Below, in pieces: positions 43,396 through 55,428 of a stretch of DNA of 60,000 nt. Below the pieces are notes generated by a model, which did no database searches, was not told where the DNA came from, and saw nothing but the letters and a program-made list of their open reading frames with translations. The DNA lies in contig NC_088303.1 of assembly GCF_032854445.1 (NCBI RefSeq), positions 26,111,501 to 26,171,500 on the forward strand, given 5' to 3'. Within the stretch, counting starts at the first letter, position 1, and every line of letters starts with the position of its first letter. Both the position numbers and the translations under genes were made by a program. The stretch is from Liolophura sinensis (lineage: Eukaryota; Mollusca; Polyplacophora; Chitonida; Chitonidae).

Positions 43396-46300
43396 CAGTT
43401 TATGAGGTTCTACTGTACATAAAAACATACTATGCACATCTTCCATTGCCACCAAAATTTACCATTCAAAGAAAGTCTGAAAATAAAATATTTTGCTGGC
43501 ATTCACCTACCATGCTTGTTAAAGGTATCTCAGACACTAACAACATAGCGTCAGCATCGGTCCAACGTTCCCCCGTGCAGACAATTTCACTACAATAACA
43601 TATCGAACCAGTCCTTATATTTGGAATGTGTGCTGAACTGTAAATTTGTGAAAGTCAGCATCAGTAAACCATCTTTTAAAAGTAATCCAGCCATCTAAAC
43701 GCTTGAACTGAACAGGTCTAACCAACATCTGCCTATTTTCTAATTCGAAATTTTGCCAAGTCTCAGCAAGTTACGTGCTGGTTCTAGGAATGATAAACTG
43801 TTGAAAATAAAATCCAATATCTAGAGTACCCTTATATTCGAATAGCCAGCACTTGTTTCAAGCTGTTTGATTTAACAAGTTGAAAGGGCTGGGTTACAGT
43901 TAGAAGATAATTTACTGATACTCGCCTGGCTTCGACATATATACACATTGGTGGCCCCGAAAGACTCCAATTCCTTTTTTCATGCTGCCCTAACATCAGT
44001 GGAATCTTGACACTAACAGTGTTAGGTTCGTGCTCAACAATGGTCCAAGCCGATTTGTTAGAGAAAAGCCCAGTGCAAATAAAAGACACCAACCTCTGCT
44101 TTTCACACCCACTGCACCGCCATTATAGGTCTAAGAAAAGCAGTTGTAGTTCTCTGGGTCTAACTTAAGGAATCAGTGCAATAAATAAATTAATGACCAT
44201 TCCACCTACATAGAAATTTTACCATGTTGAAATTCCTGGCACGTCTATGACATGATTAGACTATCAATCTCACCCAATGCACCTTAGAACCAGATAAATA
44301 AATAAGCAAATAAATAATACAGAATGAATTATATACCAAACTATCCGGTGGGAACAGGTTGATAAGCCCATGGGGCATTATCACATGGATTGGATGCATT
44401 TCGACTTCGGTCAAGGACGTTTTGCGTTAGACCGATTGTACATACAATATTCCATTTTAGGCCAGGATGGATTTCGGCAAGTTAAGACCATCTAACTACA
44501 TAAAAAATAAAATAATAGCATCACTAATGACTTACCTACCTGTCGATCCATCTACCACGCTAAATCACTTGTTAAATAGGTAAAATACTTACAAAACAAT
44601 CGGCCAGGGTATCGCTGACAACCTGCAGGACATATGGACTGTAGTAGATTACCTAGTTGTAAAGGGCTTTTGATTGGTCAGAAATTCTCTTTCCGGTATA
44701 GTTCTCACTAATTATTGATTTGACCGTTTCCTTACAAAGAATAGCCAATGAAAACACACAGATTTAAGGTGTAGTCAAATTTGCAACCTGAGGAGATCCG
44801 AAAGAAAGGCTAGTCAATGAGCCCAGGGCTAGATCTGCTTGTATGTACTGTCTTAATCTTTCACTAATTGAAGTGATGTTGATAAATATTCAGCTCATGC
44901 ACATGGGTATCATTTTCATATTGTCGAAACATAATTATTTCCTTCACAGTGATACATTGTCAATTGAAGTTCCTTTGGCGTAGAACTGTCATGGTATCTA
45001 ACCGTTTTGGTGACGTATATTTCATTTTAAGCGTTGTAATTTTCCTGGGGCCAGAACAAGAATTATACATCAACTAAGAAACATAGATCCTGGTATCCGT
45101 AGAATTTTTTGCATTGCAGTCTGAATTTTTTTTTAACCTGGATGAAGTTTGTTTTCTGTCGACATTTGTTATTGTAAAGTGAATGATACGGTCAGGATTT
45201 CTGTTCATCTGTATATGGGCCTGCCTCTTGCTAAACTCGCTTTACATGAGATTTGACATTGGCCCAGCATACATGTCAGTCAATCCCCCTGCTTTTCCAC
45301 ATGTAGATATAAACAGAAATCCAGTAATAGACTTCTGATAAAAGAGATTACTCTTTGACACTTTTTTAAATACATTCAAAACCTATTTAAACAAGAGAAC
45401 AAGAGATCACAAGCAAACATTATCAATAAATAGTTCACTTTAGTCATCAACAGATAAAATTATTACAGTTGTAAATCTGTAATACTGATTTCTTCACCGT
45501 TCCTAATCTCGATAAAATGCTATTAGTAAAATAAAAATAAAATGCTAAGTTATTGTCCGCTCCGTTAACGGAAGTTTTGCTAGTTGTAAATTTTGCTTCT
45601 CCCAGCAATACGTTGTTTGCAAACATCCTAATGTAGGGCGTGTCTCCATGAGTCGACAGTGTGTGATAGAAGTGTAGTAGCCAAATGTATTTTACGAATG
45701 ATACCGCATGTAGGAGAGCAAGTATAATTTCTTCAAAATCTTCGTTTATAAGCGATAAATTTATTATCTTAAACACAATCTATACTAAACTTAATGTCCT
45801 CTTTCTATGTATACCATTAGATAGTTTTTGTATCACTGAATTAAGATTTTCGTCAGATGCGTTTTGCAAAACGTGACTGGTCGCCACTCATGACTTACCT
45901 CCCCTTTCCACATGTAACCCGTGGAACCAGTACATGAGGTAGATCTTCCGATTCTGATGGCACATTGGGGATAGGGAAGTGGGGACAGGGCTATATGCAC
46001 CTGCATGTGGAAATAAGACCATCTTCTTGATGTATTTAGTTTAATCGGTACATGCGTGGGGCTAGAAGGCACTGAGTCCGCACCCAAGGGGTTTCAAATG
46101 TAGGCTGGGCTGGGCAGTAGCCTACGGGCCCTTGGAACTGATTTTTAGAGCACAGTGACAGGTGGGGACGGGAGAGAGCTTGGGGTAGGGGTCTAGGTGG
46201 ATGTGTAAGTGTGAGTATTTATCAGCTCGTATAAATATAGGCTTAGGCTTGTGGTACCCTAGGACAGGAAAACTAAAGGTGAAGGCGTCAATGTATAAAG

Positions 46301-48242
46301 GCTGTAAACCATGCAAAATCGACGTTCCAAGGGAGGGAGCAATACAATCGAAGGGGAAAGCCTGGCGCCATTTGCACAACTTGCTGGTCGCAAGTAATAT
46401 ACGTGGTCCTATATAAGATATCTGTATAGGCCTATGTGAGCAAAAGACAACTGTATATCCTCTGGACAAATAATTATGATTGAACTAAATAACGGGCATT
46501 ACATAGAATTAAGTCATTCATTTTTGCACTCGTAAATTGTTTATACTCCTTGATTTTTTTTATCCCTGTTGATTTGCTTTATATATTCACAAACATAGGC
46601 CCCTACTTCCTCCGGTAAGTACAGTGTAGGTAAGTGCTGTTGTTTTGATCACTGGTTAATAAAAAAAGTAATGACTCTATCGAAAAAAAGAGAGAGAAAA
46701 AAAAACGTCCTGACCACCTCCCCCCACCCTCAGCTGTCATTGAAAAACGTCAACAACACTTCGGTACATGCACTGCACCTTTTCCACTGCTTCTGTCCAC
46801 ATGCTCGATGATGTGCCTAAACATTACCCTTGCTTTAAAGATCATATCACCAAACACTTTAAAAGTCATAAAGGTGGCCTTGTTATTTAACACCATAAGC
46901 CTACTAAAGAAATTTCACTTACACGGCGTTGGTCAGGTTTATGACCGGGCGAAAAACCCGCTGACATTTGTTAAACTACTGACTAACTTTTTCCCGGCGT
47001 GACGCTCTGACAAGCACACCATGGTACGCGAGAAACTAAAGAAAATGTTGAAAGACAAACATCTTAACCACTTGACCACAGCCATTTTCATCCTGAAATG
47101 TGATACTGTAATATATATGGTTTATTAATGCATCGAGCTCATGGCTCATGCATGAACATACACCACCATGTACGGTAACATTTCACATCGTGTTGATGGA
47201 CAGAATAGCCGTCCGACATTTGCAACATATGCACGGGTGTCAAAACATGCGGTTACATACGGCTGGGAGAAAACATAATACACAAACGGTCGAACGAGTG
47301 TGCTTGACCGCTTACTGACGCGAAGGCCCGACAAACAGAGGGATCCGGAGAGTTATTGCCCGGCCAAAGCCTAGTTTGAACCTATGCTTCGTGTGTTTTA
47401 TAGAGATTGAAAGACAAGCGTTTTAAGCACTTGACAACGATCAACTGGCTCGCTACTTGTCAAAAGGAATAAAAAAAAAAATGCTTATAATGAAATAACT
47501 ATTGTACCGTACACCAAGGGTTATAATCATAACTCTTAGTATAATAATGTTACATTATTAATTGTGACTAACCCTAAGTGATAGTGTTAGAGCGTTGAGA
47601 CTTTAGTGAAACCGTCATCGTGTATAAGTGAAATGAATTTGGATTTGTTGAAATTACAATTGAGTCAGTAATAAATAAATGTAAAAAAAAAAATACTCAA
47701 ATCAAGATAATGAATAAAAAATATTCATGTACATTTTACGACGTATTACATTATGGGCAATTAAATAGATAATACTTTATTGCACAAGACCAATTGGCCC
47801 AACGGCATACAGACGGCGGGCATAAGTGGCGGGAGCACCAGAACTCCACGTCACAGAGGAGGAAGCAAGAAAACATAACCATTGCAGCATTTGAACCTGT
47901 ATAATAAGCTATATACATACGACCACAAAAAGGATTAATTCCAGTAATTGACTCATGTAAATAGTATACCAACGCATTGCCATTATGTATCAGAAATATT
48001 CATGTGTTAAAAAAAATAGAACACTGATATGATGGGCCACGATATCCGCCAGGAAAGACCAGTATTTAAAAAAAATGTAATTCACTTGATAACGATGCTA
48101 GTATCAACATCGAAACGTCGTGACAATAAACCAAGAAGCTGTAAATCCATAAGTAATACCTTGTCCAGTGTACCTCTATGCCAACTTCTAAATGCCACTA
48201 AAACAAGTTATCTAACAGAATAGTTATGTTGAATTTATGGAA

Positions 48243-48430
48243 TATTTATTTCATTTATTTGATTGGTGTTTTACGCCGCACTCAAGAATATTTCATTTCT
48301 ACGACGGCGGCCAACATTATGGTGGGAGGAAACCCGGCAGACCGCGGGGGAAACCCACGACCATCCGCAGGTTGCTGAGACCTTCCCACGTACGGTAAGA
48401 GAGGAAGCCAGTATGAGCTTGACTTGAATT
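48243..48430 (-). mobile_element. SINE-B, minus orientation, head missing
   Basis: TTTATTTGATTGGTGTTTTA, CGCCGCACTCAAGAATATTT, GGTGGGAGGAAACCCGGCAG, AAACCCACGACCATCCGCAG, GAGACCTTCCCACGTACGG. Among the least diverged SINE-B copies here, so probably a fairly recent insertion. Confidence 0.88.
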
Positions 48431-48833
48431 AATGGAGTAAGTGTGTTATATTTAACTGAATAATCTACTGCGATAACAGAATACATTCTAGCATCACTCA
48501 GACAACAGAGTTCAGCTTGGTTCCATCAGAAGTTGGTGTGTTAACTCCTCTGAAAATCACACAGCAGCTCCTCAATACATTGTCTGTGGTCAACAAAGCG
48601 TCTTCTATGGAGTTATAGGGCATACATCTGTTAATGGACTATCTTGAGCCAGAATTAATCTCGCTTTATCACTTGATAGCATTTTCCTAATGTCACATCC
48701 AATACTATCCCATACATAACTAAACTCTATAAAATCCTCTTCCAACTAAATAAACGACAAGGAAATCCGGACATCGAAAATTCATCTCTAACGTTAAAAA
48801 GGTGTAAGATGAAATCTTCATACGAGGAACTTA

Positions 48834-49085
48834 CCTGTAATTTGTATTTAGGTCTGTTTAATGTAACACTCACACGATGATATAACGCTGGTGTAGAAAG
48901 TTGTGCATACGAACAACTCTCCTTTTCAAACCTTTCGGGTTTTGAACAAACTGTTACACCTACTGCGATATGGTTAACGACGTGTCTCGGTCGGACAGAA
49001 CAGTTTGGTCAGTTGGTGAGTGACCCTCAACATGGGTTCCTGTCATGGAATACGCAGGTTGACCCAGGCACGCGCACGCGGGTGG
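48834..49085 (-). promoter_or_regulatory. Candidate non-coding first exon and promoter of per (speculative)
   Basis: On the minus strand a consensus donor ATTACAG|GTAAGTTC ends at 48834. Upstream sequence up to about 49085 is richer in CpG than its surroundings (ACCCGCGTGCGCGTGCC, GACCGAGACACGTCG). No CACGTG E-box, expected in many per promoters, is present here. Other donors at 44.5-45.9 kb compete, so the assignment is a guess from signal quality and base composition only. Confidence 0.22.
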
Positions 49086-49639
49086 GAATGTGATTACCAA
49101 TTTAATGATTAATTAATTGACAACAGACATGATTAATTTGTAGAACCACAAAATATTTCCTTGTAAAATACAGTATAGACAACACAATGTATGTATATAT
49201 ACATACATGTAGAGTGGGGTGTGTTGAAAGTTTAATCTTATAAACATGCTATACAATTTCAACCTACGTATGTGCGGTAATTCACATGCACTGCTATTGT
49301 GATAACAATTACAGTGTATATCATCATCGTATACTAAAACACGTACTAAATATGTAATATAGGCGTCGAAACATACATTCATATGTGCCAATCGCCTTAA
49401 CAGACACAGACCATAAAAGAACTATGAAAGTACATTGTTTATATAATTTAAGAAATTAAGACGAGTCATGCAGTTTTTAATAACGCCGGAAAGAGCCAGT
49501 CAGTGTTCCAGGCGCAGGTTTATTATTACATAGAACTCTTGGCCTATGAGCATACACAAGTATGTAACAATTTATTTCGTTATGACGGGCACTTGTCATT
49601 CAACATTTGCAACATATACACTAGTGTCAGCACAGTTCC

Positions 49640-49912
49640 ATACACTTCGGGAGGCTGTAGATCCAGGATGAATCCTGAGTCGTGTCACACCTAAGACTTT
49701 AAGAGAGGAAGTTGTAACTTCTCGGTTGGCGTTCAGCAAGAAAGGTATAGTGCAACGTCTGGTTGACCCGTATCAGTATAATGACTGGTGCGGGGCGGCT
49801 TACTTGCCTTCGAGAAGTCGTCTCAGTGAAGCAGCACTAGGACTCCTTGTCGTCATATGACTGAAAAATTGTTAAGTACGACGTTAAACTCCAAGCACTC
49901 ACTCACTCATTT
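49640..49912 (+). mobile_element. SINE-A, plus orientation, 5'-truncated
   Basis: CTTCGGGAGGCTGTAGATCC, GTGTCACACCTAAGACTTT, GAGGAAGTTGTAACTTC, GGTGCGGGGCGGCTTACTTG, GACTGAAAAATTGTTAAGTA, CACTCACTCACTC. It has an internal deletion relative to 15426 (the AATCCGTCCTGCAACAAGG part is lost). Confidence 0.87.
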
Positions 49913-50696
49913 CTACACATGCAGATGGAGAGAAAGCACAATCCACAAATTAAGTTATTGACTTACATTTTATCAGCTTACAGCGCCAAGCTTTGTAGTT
50001 GTACATTACTTGGTGTCAGTAATTCAAAAACTTTTCTTCTCTCAAGGTTGACAGTATAATATTGTGATTTTTACTTCTCCCAGTATTTTTTTTATATCAT
50101 GCACAAATAGGTAGGAAATAATATTCATCATAAACAACTCTGCAAGCACTACATTTTCTGTGGTCAAGTGGAAACTTGTACCACCTGCCAGTTTCGATTG
50201 CTCATCTATATGAGAAGTTCTTATTCTGGCTATTGCTATCCTAAACTTCTTGATCGTAATGGTACTTAAATATGGCTACATACAAAAAGTCGTCGCAAAA
50301 AACCCCAATATTGTCTACAAGTTTATCAATTCTCCTATGGGCTAGTTCTCTTAAGTGACCCAGGGGGTCACTGATTTTGCTTAGGCGAAACGCTACTAAG
50401 GCGAAACGAGAAGATACCCATTCCATCAGAAACAAAAGAGAACAAATTATGTAATTTTGACACCGAGTTAACCTGGTTTCATATATGATATAGAGTGAGT
50501 GAGCGTAAAGATATTATTGATCATTGCAAGTGTTGTAATTGACTCAGTTTTGTACTTGGTAACACTTACTTCAAAAACTTTTCCACGTTATCCTAATTTT
50601 AATAATTTGTACCATACATTATCTCGGACAATGCAACGCTTTTGCAAAATTAAAGGCAGCAGACTTTAACCACAATTCAACATATGTGAAATATGT

Positions 50697-50775
50697 TTAA
50701 CCTGCGGATGGTCATGTGTTTCCCCTGGGCTCTGCCCGGTTTCCTCCCACCATTAAGCTGACTAAATAAATCTTA
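50697..50775 (+). mobile_element. SINE-B internal fragment
   Basis: TAACCTGCGGATGGTCATGT, GTTTCCCCTGGGCTCTGCCC, GGTTTCCTCCCACCATTAAG, CTGACTAAATAAATC: central SINE-B followed by a shortened tail. Confidence 0.75.
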
Positions 50776-51030
50776 ATCCTGATATGTTCTTGGATACAAT
50801 TGGATTTGTCTAACAAACAGGCATGCACACAAAACACAAGTGGCTCAAATTTGCTAATACATGTAGATATGCTGTCACTGTTAGCCGCTCAGGTACAGAT
50901 TCTTGGCATGCTCACGTCAGCCTGCGTTGCACGCTATGTGTGCATTGGAAATATTTAATTGCACTTCTGGAACAAAATTGTTCGATGTCAAAGTAGCCTG
51001 AAGGACTGAGCAGTGGACTGATTGCAGTTA

Positions 51031-51063
51031 TTTTCTGACAAAAGCGTACCCTTTGTCAGAAAA
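51031..51063. repeat. Perfect 12-bp hairpin
   Basis: TTTTCTGACAAA and TTTGTCAGAAAA are exact reverse complements across 9 nt. Role unknown. A short AT run (ATAATATATAATAATTTTAA) follows. Confidence 0.6.
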
Positions 51064-52609
51064 ATATAATATATAATAATTTTAATATAATTTATAATAT
51101 TTTCTCTAGATCATTTGTTTGTTTTTGAGATCATTTTGTTGCCTCGGGCGACGTCATAATTATTCAGTGAGTAGAGTGTTTCACCAGGGAGATACAACAA
51201 ACGCCACGCACTAACACAGCCTACACTGCAGTCTCTGCGAACAGATTACATGTAAGTTCAAATTAACATCGATCTCTGCAGCAATACTGTTGTAATAAAA
51301 ATATTATAAGTAATATACATACAATGAAAGTCACATCTGTTTGTGCGCACAACATGTTCATAAAGTTATACAAATGTTGTAAGTCACATATGGCTAGAAA
51401 AGATACATAAATTTCCATTATTACGGTTAAGCTATATTAAAACTTGAAACTAATTTCACACATGGAACTGTCAGATCACAGTTCAGGTAACATTGTCCAG
51501 CATGTTGCATGCATGTACTTGCTTTTGACGCAGTATTCATCTGGAAAACTAAATTATGAAATTTAACATGTGAATTAGAAAATGATGACATATCGATGTG
51601 TAGAACATGTAGTGTTACGTGTCAATGGCAGTTCTCGTAGTGAGTAGGCCTGGAACTGAGTTTACACACAGATGAATACAGACGACACTTATAGGTGACA
51701 ATCGTGATAAATTTATAGCAAAGAACCCTGCCGCGATAACAGAGAGCAGAAATGACGGTGGATAAAATCTGGATAAAGAGCCACTGGTTCTAGCAAAAAT
51801 TTCCAATTATCTGGATAGTGGCAATATAAGGGGTGACTGGCGTATAGCTAAATTTAGTGATACCGCCCACATGCCCACGGAATAAAAGGCCAGGTAGTTC
51901 ATATAGTTTGCGTCACCAAATAAAAGCGACCACAATCACAAGCTGAGTTTTAAAACTATAGTCCCTATACAGGAGTGGGACAAATGGAAATTTACAGTCG
52001 CGTATATCGTATCGACCGCAACTGCTTATTTTCCACACGGGAATGGGGCAGTAGGTTCCTATTATAAGGCCTCATCTAGATAGGAACGTTAACAGCATGC
52101 AGATAGCCGCTCGGTCTGAGAACTGGCAGGTGGCTGGGCACGTGGCAGTGGAGTCGGTGTACCGTTACGGCATGAGCTGGATGTTACCAGTATGGACACA
52201 AACCCCCATTACAACTTCCGTTTTTCGGGAGGACGAATGTAATTCTGTGTATTTTTGGAAGTCTTTTTTTGCTGCCAGCCTACCGCTTTTGGTGTGCATG
52301 TGCATGCTTGGTATCAAAATGTTGGAAATTGTCTAAGCTTTGGGTTGGTATGATTTTTAATGATGAAAGCGTGAAATTCTAGGCGAGAGGACACAAGGAG
52401 GCAGGTGGTGATGAGGCTGCGAGCTACGTCGCCTTTGGCGTTGCTAGGCACCCCTCCCAGCTGCCGGCATAGAAAGGTCCAGATTTTGACGGTCAACCTA
52501 TGTCAAGATTTGAATGGCTTCTTTCTCACAGGCTGGGCCAGGTATGCACCAAAGCTTATTGGTCACGGAATGTTTGGGACTGAGCTACAGCGCTAAACGT
52601 TTACATTGT

Positions 52610-52852
52610 CACTCTTCTATCTAGTACTGCTTCACTGAGACGACTTACCGAAGGCAAGTAATTCGCCCCGCCCTAGCCATTATACTGATACGGGTCAACC
52701 AGTCGTCGCACTACCCGCTTCATGCTGAACGCCAAGCGAGGAAGCCGCAACTTCCTCTTTTCAAGTCTTAGGTGTGACTCGACCCAGGGTTGACCGTGGA
52801 TCTACCGCTCCTGAAGAGGACGCTCTAACAACTGTGCTAACGCGACCGGTCA
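52610..52852 (-). mobile_element. SINE-A, minus orientation, 3'-truncated
   Basis: Complement of the SINE-A head and body: GACGACTTACCGAAGGCAAG, GAACGCCAAGCGAGGAAGC, GTCTTAGGTGTGACTCGACC, CTCTAACAACTGTGCTAACG. The tRNA-like head is well kept at the right end. Confidence 0.86.
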
Positions 52853-53391
52853 AAAGAAAAAGAAAACAGACACACAACAAACAAGTAACTATAAATGTTC
52901 ATAATTCATCCTTTTGATAATTGTGCCAAATTGATGGATTATCAAAATGGTGAATTATCACGTCTAAGTCCGTTTAGGAAGATATAAATAAAATACAGAG
53001 GACCTTCAAAACAAATGAGAGACTGACTGCAGAAATTAGTTATACATGTATTGTACCTTAAGATAGTTAATTTTTGCTAATTAATTTTTGTTAACTGTTG
53101 TTTAACGGCACGTTCCATAATTTTTCGCGGAAGCGAAGACGGTCACTTTCATGGCAGACAAGTGGTCTTCAACGAAAGTCAACGTTGGACTGCGATAAGG
53201 CCACAAGCCCCAAAACAGCGAGAGCTTTAAATTCATTACGGAAGGCAAATTCAGTACACGTATTTGTATCAACTGTGTATTACTCTTACGTCAGTGATCT
53301 GACGTCTCACATGTTCGTTTGTCTGCTTGATACAGGATTTCCTTCCTCCTATCCAGTGCCCGGCCAGTCTCACCCTATAAAGATATAAATT

Positions 53392-53640
53392 TGTTTACTT
53401 ATTTGATCACTGTTAAACGCCGCTCACAAGAATATCTCACATTTACGAAGACCGCTAGCATTATGGTAGAACGAAACCAGAGGAAACCAACAACCATCTT
53501 TAGGTTGCTGACACAATTTCTTAAGTACGTTAACAACCGCAAAGAACAATTTCTTAAGTACGTGAACAACCGCAAAGAACTGCATTGGTGAGAGGAGACT
53601 CGATGATCAACTCGGCCACTGGGCCGCGTAGATGAATAAA
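53392..53640 (-). mobile_element. SINE-B, minus orientation, diverged
   Basis: TTACTTATTTGATCACTGTT, AAACGCCGCTCACAAGAATA, GCATTATGGTAGAACGAAAC, ATCTTTAGGTTGCTGAC, TGCATTGGTGAGAGGAGACT. It contains an internal duplication, TTTCTTAAGTACGT-AACAACCGCAAAGAA twice at 53517-53578. Confidence 0.75.
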
Positions 53641-55152
53641 CCATTCCTCATACAGTCCTGAGTAGAAAAGATATTCTTATCTCCTCTGGGCTGAATAGAA
53701 AATGATTATCTGTGCTCAGTTGTAAACTATTCTCATCTGATCTGTGATGACATTCTTGCATTATCTGCACTGAGTAGAAGACATTATCCAAAGAGTTGAA
53801 AGCCATTCTTACGCAGTCGACACAGTGCTGAGTTGAAAACTCTTCTCTCCGATAGATCAGTTGGTAAAGCGGGGGTCAAAAATCAAGGTTCAATACTATA
53901 CCTTAAAAAAGGAAGCTGTAACTTCCTCGCTTGGCGTTCAGCATTGAAGGTATAGCACAACGACTGGTTTACCCGTATCAGTATCAGCAGAAAACTTCTG
54001 ACATCGTCGGTGCTCAGTAGAAAACTCTACTGACATTATCTGTGCTGAGAAGAAAAATATTCTTACACAACCCGCTCAGTGCTGAGAAGAAAAATATTCT
54101 TACACAACCAGTGCTGAGTAGAAAAATATTCTTACACAACCCGCACAGTGCTGAGTAGAAAAATATTCTTACACAACCAGTGCTGAGTAGAAAAATATTC
54201 TTACACAACCCGCACAGTGCTGAGTAGAAAAATATTCTTACACAACCAGTGCTGAGTAGAAAAATATTCTTACACAACCCGCACAGTGCTGAGTAGAAAA
54301 ATATTCTTACACAACCAGTGCTGAGTAGAAAAATATTCTTACACAACCCGCACAGTGCTGAGTAGAAAAATATTCTTACACAACCAGCGCTGAGTAGAAA
54401 AATATTCTTACACAACCCACACCGTGATGAGTTGAAAAGCGTTCTTATTCAATCCGCACAGTGCTGAGTCGAAAACCATTCTTACTTAATCCGCACAGTT
54501 AGCACAATGCTGGGTAGAAAAGCATTCTTACATCATCCGTGCTGAGTAGAACACTCTTCTTACATTAAATGTGCTGAGCGTAAAACTATTCTTACATTAT
54601 CCGTGCTGAGTAAAACACTCTTCTCACATCATCCGTGCTGAGTAGAACACTCTTCTTACATCATCCGTGCTGAGTAGAACACTCTTCTTACATTATCCGT
54701 GCTGAGTAGAACACTCTTCTTACATTAACCGTGCTGAACGTAAAACTATTCTTACATTATCTGTGCTGAGTAGAATACTCTTCTTACATTATCCGTGCTG
54801 AGTAGAAAAATATTCTTACACAATCCACACAATGCTGAGCTGAAAGCCATTCTCACATCACCTACGCAATGCTGAGCTGAAAGCCATTCTTACTCAATAC
54901 GCACAATACTGAGTAGAAAACTATTCTTACACAACTCGCACAGTGCTGAGTAGAAAACCATTCTTACACAACACGCACATTGCTGAGTAGAAAACCATTC
55001 TTACACAACTCGCACATTGCTGAGTAGAAAACCATTCTTACACAACCCGCACACTGCCGAGTAGAAAACCATTCTTACACAACCCGCACATTGCTGAGTA
55101 GAAAACCATTCTTACACAACCCGCACACTGCCGAGTAGAAAACCATTCTTAC
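53640..55152. repeat. Long degenerate minisatellite (GTGCTGAGTAGAAAA family) with 69-bp higher-order units
   Basis: Core unit: CAGTGCTGAGTAGAAAAATA followed by TTCTTACACAAC (32 bp), alternating with a 37-bp form that adds CCGCA, giving a 69-bp higher-order unit about five times at 54080-54415. To the right it changes to ATCCGTGCTGAGTAGAACAC and later AGTAGAAAACCATTCTTACA variants. To the left it is more diverged. The 69-bp period keeps a minus-strand frame open (23-residue repeats, 54014-54415), which I take as repeat-driven. Confidence 0.93.
53845..53990 (+). mobile_element. SINE-A fragment inside the minisatellite
   Basis: CCGATAGATCAGTTGGTAAA (A-box region of the head), GGAAGCTGTAACTTCCTCGC, TTGGCGTTCAGCATTGAAGG, AACGACTGGTTTACCCGTA. 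Array units occur on both sides, so it was either inserted into, or captured by, the array. Confidence 0.8.
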
Positions 55153-55174
55153 AATTTATGAGTGCTCAGTAAAC

Positions 55175-55290
55175 TGATTGTTTCTTAATGCCATATTCAA
55201 GAATTTTTCACTTACACCATGGCGATCATTATTATGGATGGATGAAATTAGAGTGCCCATTGATCGCCATCTGCCTGTGGCAAGTTATTG
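55175..55290 (-). mobile_element. SINE-related fragment, diverged subfamily
   Basis: AAACTGATTGTTTCTTAATG, CCATATTCAAGAATTTTTCA, CTTACACCATGGCGATCATT, ATTATGGATGGATGAAATTA. Order follows the SINE-B 3' end; it shares ATGCCATA-CTCA features with 9185-9345. Confidence 0.5.
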
Positions 55291-55428
55291 AACAACTTTT
55301 CCATATGTGACGTACAAATATGCACTCCATTTTTGTGGAATACAAGTGGTCATGAATGAACTTTAAACTTAGTGAATTGCCACACAACTGTCACAAAGGT
55401 CCCACGTGCAGTAACAGCAGGGCATCTA

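Larger units (their letters stand above)
39937..48242. other. per 5' intron or upstream flank, no gene seen
   Basis: AT-rich sequence with no convincing coding exon on either strand. Donor-like sites on the minus strand occur near 44538 (CGACAG|GTAGGT), 44590 (TTTT|GTAAGT) and 45896 (GGGGAG|GTAAGT); any could end a non-coding first per exon. A family D copy and a SINE-related fragment are listed separately. Confidence 0.45.

Noticed and set aside
45833-46469. Two minus-strand open frames of 84 and 115 codons and a plus-strand one of 71
   Set aside because: Mutually overlapping, Pro/Tyr-rich without motifs; probably chance in a slightly GC-richer patch.
51180-51255. Plus-strand first exon with donor ACAT|GTAAGTTC after a CRE-like GACGTCAT
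   Set aside because: Only signal-level evidence; no following coding exon on the plus strand could be found before the transposon.
54014-54415. Minus-strand open frame of 133 codons with 23-residue Cys/Phe/Leu repeats
   Set aside because: Exactly follows the 69-bp higher-order minisatellite unit; no domain, signal or splice context.
53640-55152. CRISPR-like look of repeats with alternating spacers
   Set aside because: Animal genome, units contiguous with degenerate copies and no unique spacers or cas genes; it is a minisatellite.
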